Shown here: one piece after another, positions 52,226 through 64,000 of the stretch
Layout: every line of letters begins with the position of its first letter
Position numbering within the stretch: the stretch's first letter is position 1
Source: Dasypus novemcinctus
Taxonomy: Eukaryota > Chordata > Mammalia > Cingulata > Dasypodidae
Direction: 5' to 3'
DNA length: 64,000 nucleotides
Assembly (NCBI RefSeq): GCF_030445035.2
Contig: NC_080699.1
Location: 1,116,001 to 1,180,000 of the forward strand
Notes under the pieces: generated by a model
The model's database searches: none
Told to the model about the DNA's origin: nothing
Seen by the model: the letters and a program-made list of their open reading frames with translations, nothing else
Program-made: the position numbers and the translations under genes

Positions 52226-52881
52226 AGGGGGTAGGGGGAGGCAAAAACAACCAAATGCATTAAGATGTATTTAGACAGTGCTCGTTTCTGACCGTTTTCC
52301 ACCCGCACAGCAGCTGGCATGGCTTGCCAACACTCCCTGGGAGTCTGTCTTGACCGCCCCAGGTGCTCGGCCCTGGCCCCGTGGTGGGTCCACAGATTCA
52401 GACCCGAGGCCGATGCCTTCACTCTCCTTCCTGCTGCGCCATATCCTTGCCTTTAATAAAACCTTGAGTATGTTTGCAGAGTCTTGTAGGTCCTTTCAAA
52501 CATGAAATCTTGTAAAATCTCTGCAGAAGGAGTACGTGCTCAGAGGAAACAAAGCAGGAAGAGGGAAAGGAAGTACCAGGGAAAGTTCAGGAGAGCCTCG
52601 TGGAAACGGGAACGCGTGTGCAAAGGCTCTGGGAGGTCGGGCTGAACCACAACTGCACAAAAGCATTCCACCCAAAGGAAAAGCCGGGCAAAGCCCGGGC
52701 AGCGTCCTGCTGGGGTCTGAGAGCTAACCAGAGGCCGGTGGCTGGGCAGGCAAGAGCCAGAGGCGGCGAGACGGCCCGATACAATGTGCCTGCTGAGCAA
52801 GGGCAGGGCTGTTGTTTTAGGCAGCAGTGGCACGATCTGAAATTCCTTAGGATCAGTGACAGCTGAACTGAGGACAACTGA

Positions 52882-52884
<3 letters not shown>

Positions 52885-52956
<72 letters not shown>

Positions 52957-52960
52957 AAGA
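52885..52960. repeat. (GT)n(GA)n compound microsatellite
   Basis: About 14 GT units running directly into about 13 GA units, then further GA-rich sequence with interruptions. Confidence 0.95.
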
Positions 52961-53049
52961 GCAGACAGCTAGGAGCCTAGCGGACTAACCTGAGAGGGGC
53001 AGGGGCTTGGCCACCTGGCAGTAGTGAAGGTGGTAAGAAGCTTTCAGGT

Positions 53050-54300
53050 TCTACACATCTCTTTGTTTTACAAATCAGTTTTATTGGTGTATCTTAATAA
53101 ATCATGCAATTCATCCAAAAAGTATACAAGCAATGGTATTTGGTATAATCAATAGTTGTGCATTCATCACTACAATCATTATTAGAGCATTTTCATTATT
53201 TCAATAATAAAAAAAAGACAAACAAAAAATTTCACCTCTCAATCTGTTTCCCCTGCTATACATAGCTGCTATTGCTGTCTATTCTTGCACAATTAATTAA
53301 GCAGTTTTTTGAGATATATTCACATACCATATGATTTATCCGAAGTGTATAATTAATGGCTTTAGTATAATCACAATGTTGTGCATTCATCATCACAAAA
53401 CATTTTAAAATTTCATTACTCCAAAAAGAAAAACTACACATTTCTTAGCTTGCCTACCCTAGTCCCACATAACCACTAATCAGATTTCACCTTTATAAAT
53501 TGACTTATATTAACGTTTGCTATAAACAGAATCATACAATATGTTACACAATGTATTTAGTTCATAGTAATGCAATCACAGAGTAGTTATCCTTTTCTAT
53601 CTAGCTGGCTTCACTCAACATAATGTCCTCCAGGCTCATCCATGTTGTCATATGCTTCACAGCTTCATTTCTTCTTATGGCTGCATCATATCCCGTCATG
53701 TGAATACACCACAGCTTGTTTATCCATTTATCTGTTGATTCCAACTTTTGGCAATCGTGAATAATGCCGCCATGAACACAGGTGCACAGATGTCTGTTCA
53801 CGTCACTGCTCTCAGCTCTTCTGGGTATGTACCCAGTAGTGGTATTGCACGGTCACGTGGCAAGTCTATATTCTGCTTCCTTAGGAACTGCCAAACTGTC
53901 CTCCACAGTGGCTGTACCATTCTACATTCCCACCAACAGTGCATCAGTGTTCCTATCTCTCCACATCCTCTCCAATACTTGTAGTTCTCTATCTTTTTGA
54001 TAGTGGCCATTCCAATAGGTGTGAATGATATTTCATTGTAGTTTTCATTTGCATTTCCCCAATCACTGGTGATGTTGAACATTTTTTCATGTTTCTTTGT
54101 GAGGCTTTGACTGCCCAGTCCTTTCCTTTCAACCTGTAGAACTCTCGTTAGCATCTCTTGTGGGGCCAGTCCAGTGGTGACAAACTCCCTCAGTTCTTGT
54201 TTATCTGGGAAACTCGTGTTTTTGAAAAAGCATTTTGCTCGATAAGAATCCTTGGTTGCAACTTTTGCTGGGAAGGAGTTTTTAAAATAACATTTTGGTT
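53050..54300 (-). mobile_element. L1 fragment, antisense 3' part
   Basis: Antisense L1 ORF2 C-terminal region and 3' UTR. Plus-strand hallmarks are CAACATAATGTCCTCCAGGC, TTATCCATTTATCTGTTGAT, GGGTATGTACCCAGTAG and CAACAGTGCATCAGTGTTCC. Frames are broken. Confidence 0.85.
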
Positions 54301-54529
54301 TTTTCTATTTTTTTTTTCTTAGAAGGTATTTGGAAAAGCTATAGAATAATCCCCTATAATCTCACTATCTGAACATAACAACTAAGAACATGTTTTGATT
54401 ACTTTCTTCCATTTTTTAACACACATACAGACACAGACACATATGAAATAAGCTTACACTCTAAGACAAGCTCAGCATATTAATGCATTACCTTCACCCT
54501 CACACATACACACACACACACACACACCC

Positions 54530-55665
54530 CCGCCGGAATGGGACAAGACTCCTGGGGATGAGCCTCCCTGGCACTGAGCAAGCACCAACTAGCAATGCAA
54601 CTGGAAAAAGACCTTGACCAAAAGGGGGAAAGGGTAAAGACAAATGGGTTTTTATGGCTAAGAGACTTCCAAGTGAGTCAGGAGGTCATTCCAGAGGTTA
54701 TCCTTATGCACATCTCAGCAAGATCTCATTGACTGCCAAAGTAGATACTACCCCAAATAGCAGGGCTCCCTAGAGGTCTGGAAAGATGCAGATACCATAA
54801 GCAGGGCAGACAGCTCAGGAGTCTGGCACCCTGCCAGTTGGCCCTCCTTTGGAATTTATGTTCCCCAGTGTGACAGAGTTGGACTCAATAGTGCTTTCCC
54901 TACACACGGCTCTTCTGCCCCTTCTATGTGAACCTATAGTTAGTACTACAGTCAATAAATTCATGACCAAATCTTTGGACTGTCCATGTGCCAGCTGGGC
55001 CCTGAATCTCAACAGAGTTACAACATCCACTCTCAACCAGAACAACAAACAAGGAAACCATGATGGACAAAGACCACCCCAAGGAACAGAGAGAGTCTAC
55101 AACTACAAGCCCAGATAGTTCCACCCATCTGCCCCCTGGGATCTAAGGCCCCTCTCAACTAAGGGTGGAGTGGGCAGCACCATCCCAGAATCTTCAGGAT
55201 TGGGGAATCAACCATGGAGTAAAGTAGACTTACTGGTTTTCTAGCATAGACTTACTGTGATTCTAGCAATGAAAGAACTTATATCATTGATGTGGAGACA
55301 GCAGCCACTGGAGGTTCTAGGGGAGAGGGAAAAATGGGTGTAATATGGGGGCATTTTTGGGACTTGGGAGTTGTCCTGAATGACACTGCAATGGCAGACA
55401 CAGACCACTGCATATCTTGTCATAACTTACAGAGTTGTGCAGGAGAGAGTATAAACTACAGTGTGAAGTGTAGTCCATGCTTAGTGGCAATGCTCCAAAA
55501 TGTGTTCATCAATTGCAATAAACGTAGCACAGTAATGAAGGATGCTGCTAATGTGGAAGGTGTGGGATTGGTAAGGGGGCATATGGGAATTCTCTATATT
55601 TCTTACGTAACATTTATGTAATCTAAGTATCTTTTAAAAAAAAAAGTATATTAAAAAAATAAGAT
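54530..55665 (+). mobile_element. L1-related 3' repeat, copy A
   Basis: About 1.1 kb unit starting GGGACAAGACTCCTGGGGAT and ending GTAATCTAAGTATC plus an A-run. Its last 450 bp are homologous to the copy at 35835-36445. The sequence carries no ORF of note. Flanking sequence on both sides (54310-54500 and 55670-55960) looks like halves of one older repeat, so this is probably a later insertion. The 3' end resembles L1 3' UTRs; the first 650 bp I cannot assign. Confidence 0.55.
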
Positions 55666-56170
55666 AAAATAAGTATAATTGGTGTCATACCATGTGTAGT
55701 TCTGCATCTTTGGAATTCTTTCCCTACTTAAAATTATATTTATAGGAAACATTTTTCCACTTTTTTTTTTTAAGCAGAATTTTTAATGCCCCATAGTATT
55801 TTATATTGTGTATTTTACCAAAACATTTCCAATTTCTCCCCACTGATTAATACTACGGTGAATCATGCCATACACAAAGCTCTATCTCACCATTTCCTTA
55901 GGATAACATTCCAGGGCTGACTTAGTGTGAAAACCTCTGCTGTTCAGTATGGCTGCTCAAACTTAATACTCCTAACAGAAGCAGACTAAGTTATTCTCAA
56001 TTTGGGAAAAAAAGAAAAATCTAAATTTGAATTTTTTTGAGTACCCTTGGCTAAACACCACTTTCATATGCTTAACATCCATTTACGTTTCCTTTACGAA
56101 CAACCTACTTGTATCCTTTTTTCATTTTCCTATGGAAATACTTAGTATTTTTCTTTAAAATTATATTAAG

Positions 56171-56601
56171 AATATTTATTGTGGTTGTTTGAAGCTGTAT
56201 GTTCCCCAGAAAAACATGTTCTTAAATTCACCCCATTCCTGTGGGTGAGGACCCACTGGAAGTAGGACCGTTAAAGACCAGGCACTTCAGTTCAGGGTGT
56301 GGCCCGCCTTAGTCAGCCTGGGATTCAATCCTGTTCCTGGAGGCCTTTATGGGAGCCACGGAAGACAGAAGCTGAAAGGGCACCTGCGAAGTGAGAGGCC
56401 AGGAGACAGCCATGGTCCTGTCTGCGACCAGTGAAGGAGGGTCACCAGCAGCCGCCCCAAAGCCAAGTCCTGGGAGAAGGCATCGCCTTGGTGGCACCTT
56501 GGTCTGGACGTTTTCTTTGCCTCGAAACTGTATGCTATAAATCCTCATTGTTTAACCAGGGCATTCCTGGTGTTTACTTGAGCAGCCTAGCAAACTACAA
56601 C
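56171..56601 (+). mobile_element. MaLR-like solo LTR (about 430 bp)
   Basis: Starts TGTGGTTGTTTGAAGCTGTA and ends AGCAAACTACAACA, giving TG...CA ends, with possible 5-6 bp flanking ATTTAT/ATTTAC. Internal landmarks resemble MLT1/MST LTRs: CCCAGAAAAACATG, CTTTATGGGAGCCA and GCCTCGAAACTGTATG before the end. No internal viral genes are present. The family call is from pattern memory only. Confidence 0.5.
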
Positions 56602-57068
56602 ATTTACCTTTTCTCTGCCCACACTTATTGCAAATGTTTCTCCACGTCAGTGTCAATACCTTTTAATTTTTTTAAACAATTTGACAAGCAAACATTTAAA
56701 ATTTCCACGCAGTCAAATCTAAAGAGCTTTTCCTCTGTGATTTTCCCACTGCTTTTATGCTTAGAAAGAGTGCATTTTCTACATTAAATTCAAAATATCA
56801 GTTGCAACTTAACTAAAAAATTGAAATGAGCAGAAATCCCCATGTAAAGCACTCTTAGCAATCTTCAAGAGAAGACATTATCTATGGGGCACAAAAACTA
56901 ACATTGATCGAGTTCCAACCATAAGCAAGGTTCTGTTTTGGAAATTTTCTAATTTTACCTTTATTTTATTATCCCAGTTTTACAGATAAGGAAACTAAAC
57001 AATCAGAGAGATTAAGAATGGTTTATCAGAAAGAAGCTCAGAGCTACTCTTAAGGAGAGACAATCTTA

Positions 57069-57936
<868 letters not shown>

Positions 57937-58841
57937 TCAAGTTTTATCACCTGACAGTCTGGTTGAATCACAAGCAAGCCCCTCTTGCTAACAGCCACGT
58001 CCCTCCCCCAGGAGCACTCCCTGTTCGAATCTCCAAGTTGCCAGTCCCATTCCAGGGTTTCTAACCGTGTGGTCCACGGCCTCTGGGGGTCTCCACGACC
58101 CTTTCAGGGGTCTGTGAAATCAAAACCACTCTCATAATAACACTAAGCAAATTGTCTTTCTCTATGTAAGCATTTGCACTGATGATGCAAACACAACAGT
58201 GGGTAAAACTGCAGTGGTGTGGAGTGAATCAAGGCAGTGGCACGAAATTGCACTAGAAGACACCAAGTAGCCACCGTTTTTTAAAATGGGCACTTTCACT
58301 TAAGAATGCCCTTGTGATGAAACAGTAAAAGGTGTTAATCTAATTAACTCTCGATCCTTGGATACAGAATTCTAGTATTCTGAGATGTGGGAAGTACACA
58401 TACAGCTCTTGTGCATTCCCATGTAGGACGGCAGTCTCGGGAAAGCACTGAGCACTCGCGGGAACGGTCAGCTCAACTAGGGGTTTTCCTCGTGAAACGC
58501 CATGTTCCCTTGATGAGAGAACTAACAGGCACGCATGGTTATCCACAGCTGTGAAACTTGGGCCACTTCAAAGAAGAGTACAATGATAAAATTCAAGCTC
58601 TCAAGCAAAAATTAGAATTTTGAAAATTTCTATCTGCTGAGAGCTTGATATATTCACAATAAGTAAAGACTTTTTCTGATTAGTGGTAATATTTATAAAT
58701 GTAACCTTTTGATCTTCTATATTTGAAGATCTGCAAAACTCTGTCAACCACTATCTACCAAATAACCAATGCATGACCTTACAAAATGATGCATGGGTAA
58801 AATATCCTTTCAAAGAAAAAGAGAGGCCAATGGATTTTTGT

Positions 58842-58930
58842 TTTTTTAAGAAGGTACTGGGGATTGAACCCAGGGCCTTGTGCATGGGAAGCAGGCGCTC
58901 AACCACCTGAGCTGCACGTGCTCCCTGGAT
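58842..58930 (-). mobile_element. Short tRNA-like SINE
   Basis: Complement of the head-only form: GGGGATTGAACCCAGGGCC, GAAGCAGGCGCTCAACCACC and ACGTGCTCCCT after a T-run. Confidence 0.82.
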
Positions 58931-59028
58931 TTTAATGTAACAGTACAAAAAATACACTGACACAGTTCAGAGTCTTCACTGCAACTAACTTTTAAGAAAC
59001 TGTTTACTACTCATTGAGCTTTTATTTT

Positions 59029-59260
59029 TTTAAGGTTTATTTTATTTATTCCCACCCCTCTTCTTCTCCGCTCTCTGTGTCCATTCGCTGTGCATTCTTC
59101 TGTGTCTGCTTGTCTTCTCAGGCGGCTCCGGGAACCAATCCTGGGAGAGGTGATTACTCTCTTGTGCCACCTCAACTCCCTGTTTTGCTACATCTTATTT
59201 TCTCTCTTCTGTGTATCCTGCTGCACCAGCTCTCCGCACTGGCCGGCTTTCGCGGCCGCG
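59029..59260 (-). mobile_element. tRNA-derived SINE, second subfamily, partial
   Basis: T-rich left end, GTGTCCATTCGCTGTGCATT and TGTGCCACCTCAACTCCCTG as in the copy at 25633. The tRNA-like head is not evident: the homology fades into GC-rich sequence after about 59260. Confidence 0.75.
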
Positions 59261-60404
59261 CTGGGCAGCTTTCCCGCGCAGGGCGGCTTCCCTCGGCGCT
59301 GCAGAAGGCAAGCTTTCCCCAGCAACCTCGCCCTCTGCTGGCCCCAGCTGCCCACCCAGAGCAGGCCTGGAGCCAGCCCCGGGAGGGGCTCGTCCCGGGG
59401 GACCTGGTGTGGTGGCTGCCGCCATCGGCCAGCCCTGCACTCCTGAAGGCCTCTGTGCCTTTTCAGTCTCCTGCTTCTCCTGCTTCTTCACACTAACCCT
59501 CCCTCCTCAGCTGACCCCGTGGCTCCCGCGCCCTGACTGGACGCTGGCCGGTCCAACGGCGGAGGGCCAGCGCTGCGCTGCACCCCTTCCCACCACCGTC
59601 ACGCTGAGCACCAGTCCTCTCTGTCTCACAGCGAGAGCCTGAGGGTGCTGAGCAGAGAGCCTCGGAGCTGGGGAGCACACAGCGTCTCCAAAATACCTTG
59701 GTATTTCCTATCACATACAAATCTCACAAGAACTTGGGGAGAGGGATGACAAGCAACGCCCTCATTTTAGAGGTCCCATATTTAAGAGTACCTGCAGGAG
59801 GAGGCTCCGTTCTAGAAGCCAACAGGCTACATCATGCCAATCTCTATGGACAGAAACTGCAGACACTTCTGAAATGTGTGCAGAGTGGTAAAATGAGTTC
59901 TTATATTGTCCTATTTACTGAAGAAGATACAGGCAAAGGAAAGGAATGAGAACATTACAACTGTTTCCCAAAAGTGTTTTTTCATGATTCATAAAAGTAG
60001 GAAAGTAGGATCAAAGCCTAAATCGTCAATTTATGTTAATAATAGACTAAAGATCTCAATTACCTGAAACTATACAGAAATCTCAATTGGGCTAAATGAG
60101 CTAAAAGTATAGTAAGTCACTTAAGCAGAGAACATAAACTGCCGCATAAATAAAAAAGTACTGCCAAGTGCATTAATTCCTTCTTGCCTAGGACAGTCAC
60201 TTGGGAAGTTTAGTGAGAAAAACAGGGGGAGGCATTAATAATCATTTCAGGCAGAGGAAAAAGTAGATGCAAAGGTCTAGAAGGTGAAAAGGCACAAAGT
60301 TCAGTGTGCCGTTTACAGAGTGAACAAAAGTCGTGTTTTAGATGTCAAAGCAGGATCATTAACATTGTTTAATAAACATGATTACCACGTTTTATAATAT
60401 ACTG

Positions 60405-60560
60405 TATTTTACATAAATGACACTATGCGAAGGCCATTTAAATACAGTACATCATCTAATCCTCCCAACAATCACACAAGGCAGGAACAGTTATAATCCT
60501 GATTTTATAGATGTGAAAACTGAACATCAGAAAGGCTACATAATCTACAAAAGGCTACAT
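60405..60560 (+). repeat. MIR-like SINE fragment
   Basis: Contains TACATCATCTAATCCTCCCA, CACACAAGGCAGGAACAG and GATTTTATAGATGTGAAAAC, in the order of a MIR. Confidence 0.6.
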
Positions 60561-60814
60561 AATCTACAAAAGGACCAAAACTACAGAAGCTGCTTTCAAT
60601 AAAACATATAAAAGTGTCATTGTTTCCACTGAGCAATTTCTGTTTAAACAAAAAGGTAATCACTGGAACAAAATTTGCTATGGATGAAACCCAAGAAAGA
60701 TAAGATACTAGTTCTATGATCTGTATTCTTACAAATGCCCACCCATAAAATCTCAAGGAATTGATAAGGATGCGTAATTTTTAAAAACCATCATCATTAA
60801 GCAACTGATTAAAA

Positions 60815-62410
60815 CTCATATCCTATTGGCATGAAGATAGACAAACTGATCAGTGGAAAAGAACTGACAGTTCAGAAATAAACCCTCACCTCTATGGCCA
60901 ACTGGTTTTTGACAGCCTACCAAGTCCATGTTACGGGACAAAATGGTCTCTTCAACAAATGGTGCTGGGAGAACTGGATATCCATAACCAAAAGAATGAA
61001 AGAGGAAACCCATCTCACTCTCTATACAAAAATCAACTCAAAATGGATCAAAGACCTAAATATAAAAGCCAGGACCATAAAACCACTAGAAGAAGGGGAA
61101 GTGGATGGAGCTTGGGCAACGGGGCAACTATCTACCATATGGGAGGTCCAGGGTTTGGTTCCTGGGGCTTCCTGGTGAAGGCAAGCTGGCCCACAGAGGA
61201 GTGCTGGTCCAAGTGGAGAGCTGGCCCAAGCAGAGAGCTGGCACAGCAAGATGGTGCAACAGAAAGAGACACAGAGGAGAGACAATAAGAGACACGGCAG
61301 ACCAGGGAGCTGAGGTGGCACAAGAGAATTAGCACCTCTTCTCCACTAGAGAGAAGACAAGCAGACACAGAAGAATACACAGTGAATGGATACAGAGAGC
61401 AGACAACCAGGTGGGGAGGGAGAAATAAATCGTAAAAAAAAAAAAAAAAGATACTAGAAGGAAATGTAGGGAAACATTTTCAAGACCTTGTAACAAGACC
61501 TTATACCCAAAGCACATGCAACAGAAGAAAAAAACTGATAAGATATCATTCCACACCTATCAGAATGGCCACTATTTAAAAGACAGAGAACTACAAGTGT
61601 TGGAGAGGATGTGAGGAGGTAAGAACACTTACTCAGTGTTGGTGGGAGTGCAGAATGGCACAGCCACTGTGGAGGACTGTTCGGCAGTTCTCAGGGAAGG
61701 TGAATATAGACTAGTCGTGATCTGACAACACCACTACTAGGTACACACCCAGAAGAACTGAGAGCAGCCACACGAAGACACCTGCACACAGATGCTCACA
61801 GCAGCGTTATTCACCACTGCCAGAGCTGGAACCAACCCAGGTGTCCATCAACCGATGAACAGATAGATAATGGTCTAAACACTTGATGGAATATTATGCA
61901 GCAGTAAGAAGAAATGAAGTTGTGAAGCATATGACAACATGGACAACCTGGAGGACATTATGTTGAGTGAAGCCAGCCAGACACAAAAGGACAAATACTG
62001 GATGACTGCACTGTCATCTAAATATATCATGTAATCTCATGGAGTTATTCACCAGAATATAGGTCATCAGAAAATAGAATGAGGTTAGAGAATAGAAAGC
62101 TGAGGGTTATGCTGTATAGAACTGGTAAAAAATTGTTTGCTGATCTTTGAATATGAATAAACAAGGTGAAAGCATATCATAATGTCTGTAACTAGCAGAA
62201 CTATTATATGGTACTGAAAGGGAAAGTTTAAGGTCATGCATATTACTAAAAGGAAAGCTAAAAAATATAACGTGGGACTATATAGCATAGTAAAACCCCA
62301 TGTGAAATATGAAAATGGGTAATATTGCAGATATGACTGTTTTTCTTTGAAATTGAACAATATTAATGTTAGGAGATATTTGTATTGGGTCAAAAGAACA
62401 CATGCTAATA
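60815..62410 (+). mobile_element. L1 fragment (3' ORF2 and 3' UTR) interrupted by a SINE
   Basis: Sense-oriented ORF2 end: ATGAAGATAGACAAACTG, AAATGGTGCTGGGAGAACTG and AAAATGGATCAAAGACCTAA. After the SINE come CCACTGTGGAGGACTGTTCG, GTGTCCATCAACCGATGAAC and GCCAGACACAAAAGGACAAA, then the 3' UTR. Frames are broken. The 3' boundary is approximate. Confidence 0.85.
61096..61450 (+). mobile_element. tRNA-derived SINE, second subfamily, nested in L1
   Basis: Sense-oriented copy: GGAAGTGGATGGAGCTTGGG, CAGGGTTTGGTTCCTGG (B box), GAAGAATACACAGTGAATGG and a 17-base A-tail. Target duplication CACTAGAAGAA before and TACTAGAAGGAA after, both L1 sequence. The SINE is therefore younger than the host L1. 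Confidence 0.9.
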
Positions 62411-62559
62411 TGAAAGAAACCAGACAAAGTACTATATATTGTATGATTCCATTTATATAAAATGTAAGTTAAATCAGTTTATAAAGATCAAATTAGATTT
62501 TAAAAATTTATTTCATAAAAAGCAATTCACTGATATGGATTCTCCCCCCAGTACAGTAT

Positions 62560-62655
62560 CATATGGGGAGCAGATGTCGCTCAAGTGGTTGAGTGCCTGC
62601 TTCCCATGTACAAGGTCCTGGGTTCAATCCCCAGTACCTCCTTTAAAAACAACAA
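62560..62655 (+). mobile_element. Short tRNA-like SINE
   Basis: Clear head-only copy: GGGGAGCAGATGTCGCTCAA, GTGGTTGAGTGCCTGCTTCC and GGGTTCAATCCCCAGTACC, ending CTCCTTTAAAAAC. Confidence 0.88.
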
Positions 62656-63399
62656 ACAGTATTATATGAGTTCCATTTAAATATCTGAATGACTGTTTCA
62701 GGATGAATTAGCAGCATAATCCAATTTCTGATCACAATTTGATACTGAAAATTTGAAAAGAGAAGCCTTTTAAATCTAGGTTGGTAAAAATCTAGGTAGC
62801 TTACTTGAAGGCAAGGGCCATATTTTTCCATAAATATTCTCTAACTCAATAATTCCAAAGAGAAGAGCCTCCAATATGACCAGTATTTCTCATAAAGCAG
62901 CACTGTCTCAGCCAGATGACCTGTCTTGTAAATGTCAAAATAGGGGCGCCTGCCTTTACCTGGAGCATCAGAAACTTCCAGGTGTGGGACACTGCTTACC
63001 TCAAGAGACTGGCACTTCCCAAACCACTGTACGTCCTAAAGCTGGGACACTGACTAATGCAAAAATTGAGAGTATGCTCTCTGAACATTAATAACGATGG
63101 TAAATAACTGGTATTTCTTATGCGCAATGAGCCTCTGAAGTCTATAGACATTATTACTCAGCAGCACTATTTGAAAAACCTGCATTAGCAGAGAAAGTGT
63201 TCCATGTCTTTATTGACATCCACTTTATGGAAATGATAGCTAACATTCAGAAGGCAAGAGATTTAGCTATTCTTTACGTTGCCTAAGATATTAGAAAAAA
63301 TGTATTAAAACATCTTACATTATTTTCTACTTCTCTTATTAAAAATCGACCTACATAAGTCATTGTAAGAGCATCAACTTATAAAAACAACTAGCTTAC

Positions 63400-63526
63400 C
63401 TGTTTTTTCTTTTTGCTCTCTGTGCCGGAAAAAATGGATAACATCTTTTGGATTAGCGACCCGATCCACAAATTTCTGGCTAAAGCGAAGAACACTGAAA
63501 GGCTCAAAGCCTCCACTGTAGTCCAC
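63400..63526 (-). CDS. MRE11: MRE11 exon 11
   Basis: 127 bp exon, phase 0 in and phase 1 out; acceptor ctccag, donor gtaagc. It encodes [40 protein letters not shown] and KT plus one base of Gly, matching human 367-409 with one change (I to V). This belongs to the capping domain, which in MRE11 packs on the Mn-dependent phosphoesterase domain and helps select the DNA substrate. The catalytic motifs themselves lie in exons to the right of the window. Ten exons from here to 22411 sum to 1014 bp, exactly 338 codons with the stop. Confidence 0.97.
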
Positions 63527-64000
63527 CTGGAGATCAGAACACACCATGAAGGCCAGGAACACCAATCCGCCAGTTTTTAAGAAAGACACTCATCCTTCAG
63601 GATTTCCAGTGTCAGTGCTAAACTAAAAGTTAATAATATTACAACACATTTTAAGTACCCAGACAGGTGATACTTTTGAGAAAATAAAGTTGGAAAGCTT
63701 AGCAAAATACTTTGTTCAGTAGACCCAGGATAAAGCACCCATTTTCACTCTGTAGGAATAACTTCACCTCCCCCATCACAAAACGAGGCACCAAGACGAC
63801 CACCTGAGGAGAAGGTGGATTTCTAAGTTTTTAAACTTTCAAACAAAAAGAAAATGTCCCACCAAAATAAAACAGCAGCCCTAGATAGATACATTAGTTA
63901 ACTGGTCCTTCATCTTGGAGATACACTGGCACACGGACAAGGATAAATGCTAGGGAAATCCATGTTGGAAAAGAAGGTCTGTGAACCCTGAGAAATGACT
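63527..64000 (-). other. MRE11: MRE11 intron upstream of exon 11 (partial)
   Basis: Intronic sequence running off the right edge. The acceptor and its pyrimidine tract are at the left end. No other feature seen. Confidence 0.65.

Noticed and set aside
56171-56601. DNA transposon with terminal inverted repeats
   Set aside because: The ends show only weak inverted similarity. TG...CA termini, size and internal words fit a MaLR-type LTR better, though the call remains tentative.
59200-59640. GC-rich open frames on both strands
   Set aside because: No domain or splice structure, and they overlap the body of a partial SINE; they look like compositional open frames in an MRE11 intron.

Overview
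This is a mammalian nuclear genome window. Coding sequence is sparse and interrupted by introns with consensus splice sites, and the introns are full of L1 LINEs and tRNA-derived SINEs. The SINEs have a tRNA-like head with a recognisable B box, an unrelated body of about 300 bp and a poly-A tail, with clear target-site duplications. They resemble the DAS SINEs described from the nine-banded armadillo, so I infer a xenarthran, probably Dasypus. That species call rests on memory of the repeat family and was not tested by a search.

Two genes can be recognised, both on the minus strand and in the order known from human chromosome 11q21. Positions 917-4666 hold the first three coding exons of GPR83, an orphan-type class A GPCR; its last exon lies beyond the left edge. 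Positions 22411-63526 hold the ten 3'-most coding exons of MRE11, the nuclease subunit of the MRE11-RAD50-NBS1 (MRN) DNA double-strand-break complex. These ten exons join in frame with no stop and correspond to human residues of about 367-708. All residue numbers for human proteins are from memory.

Layout. 1-5260: GC-rich GPR83 5' half with a CpG-dense promoter/exon 1 and several low-complexity arrays. 6010-9112: a 3.1 kb G-rich minisatellite of 17/18 bp units with a 1005 bp higher-order repeat, just upstream of GPR83. 9113-22400: intergenic, GC-rich at first and then AT-rich, with old L1 fragments and one SINE. 22411-64000: MRE11 exons in large introns. The biggest intron (38633-51470) contains a mariner transposon split by a 4.1 kb L1, a second antisense L1 carrying two SINEs, and a young-looking SINE.

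No new biological system is evident. The points most worth a second look are: (i) GPR83 exon 3, where the conserved FTFKYS stretch is out of frame with the rest of the exon; (ii) a 37-38 bp tandem array at the MRE11 GAR-domain exon, whose terminal unit is the real splice acceptor and whose other units present decoy acceptors; (iii) the GPR83-upstream minisatellite; (iv) the loss in MRE11 of the second SQ motif near the C-terminus.
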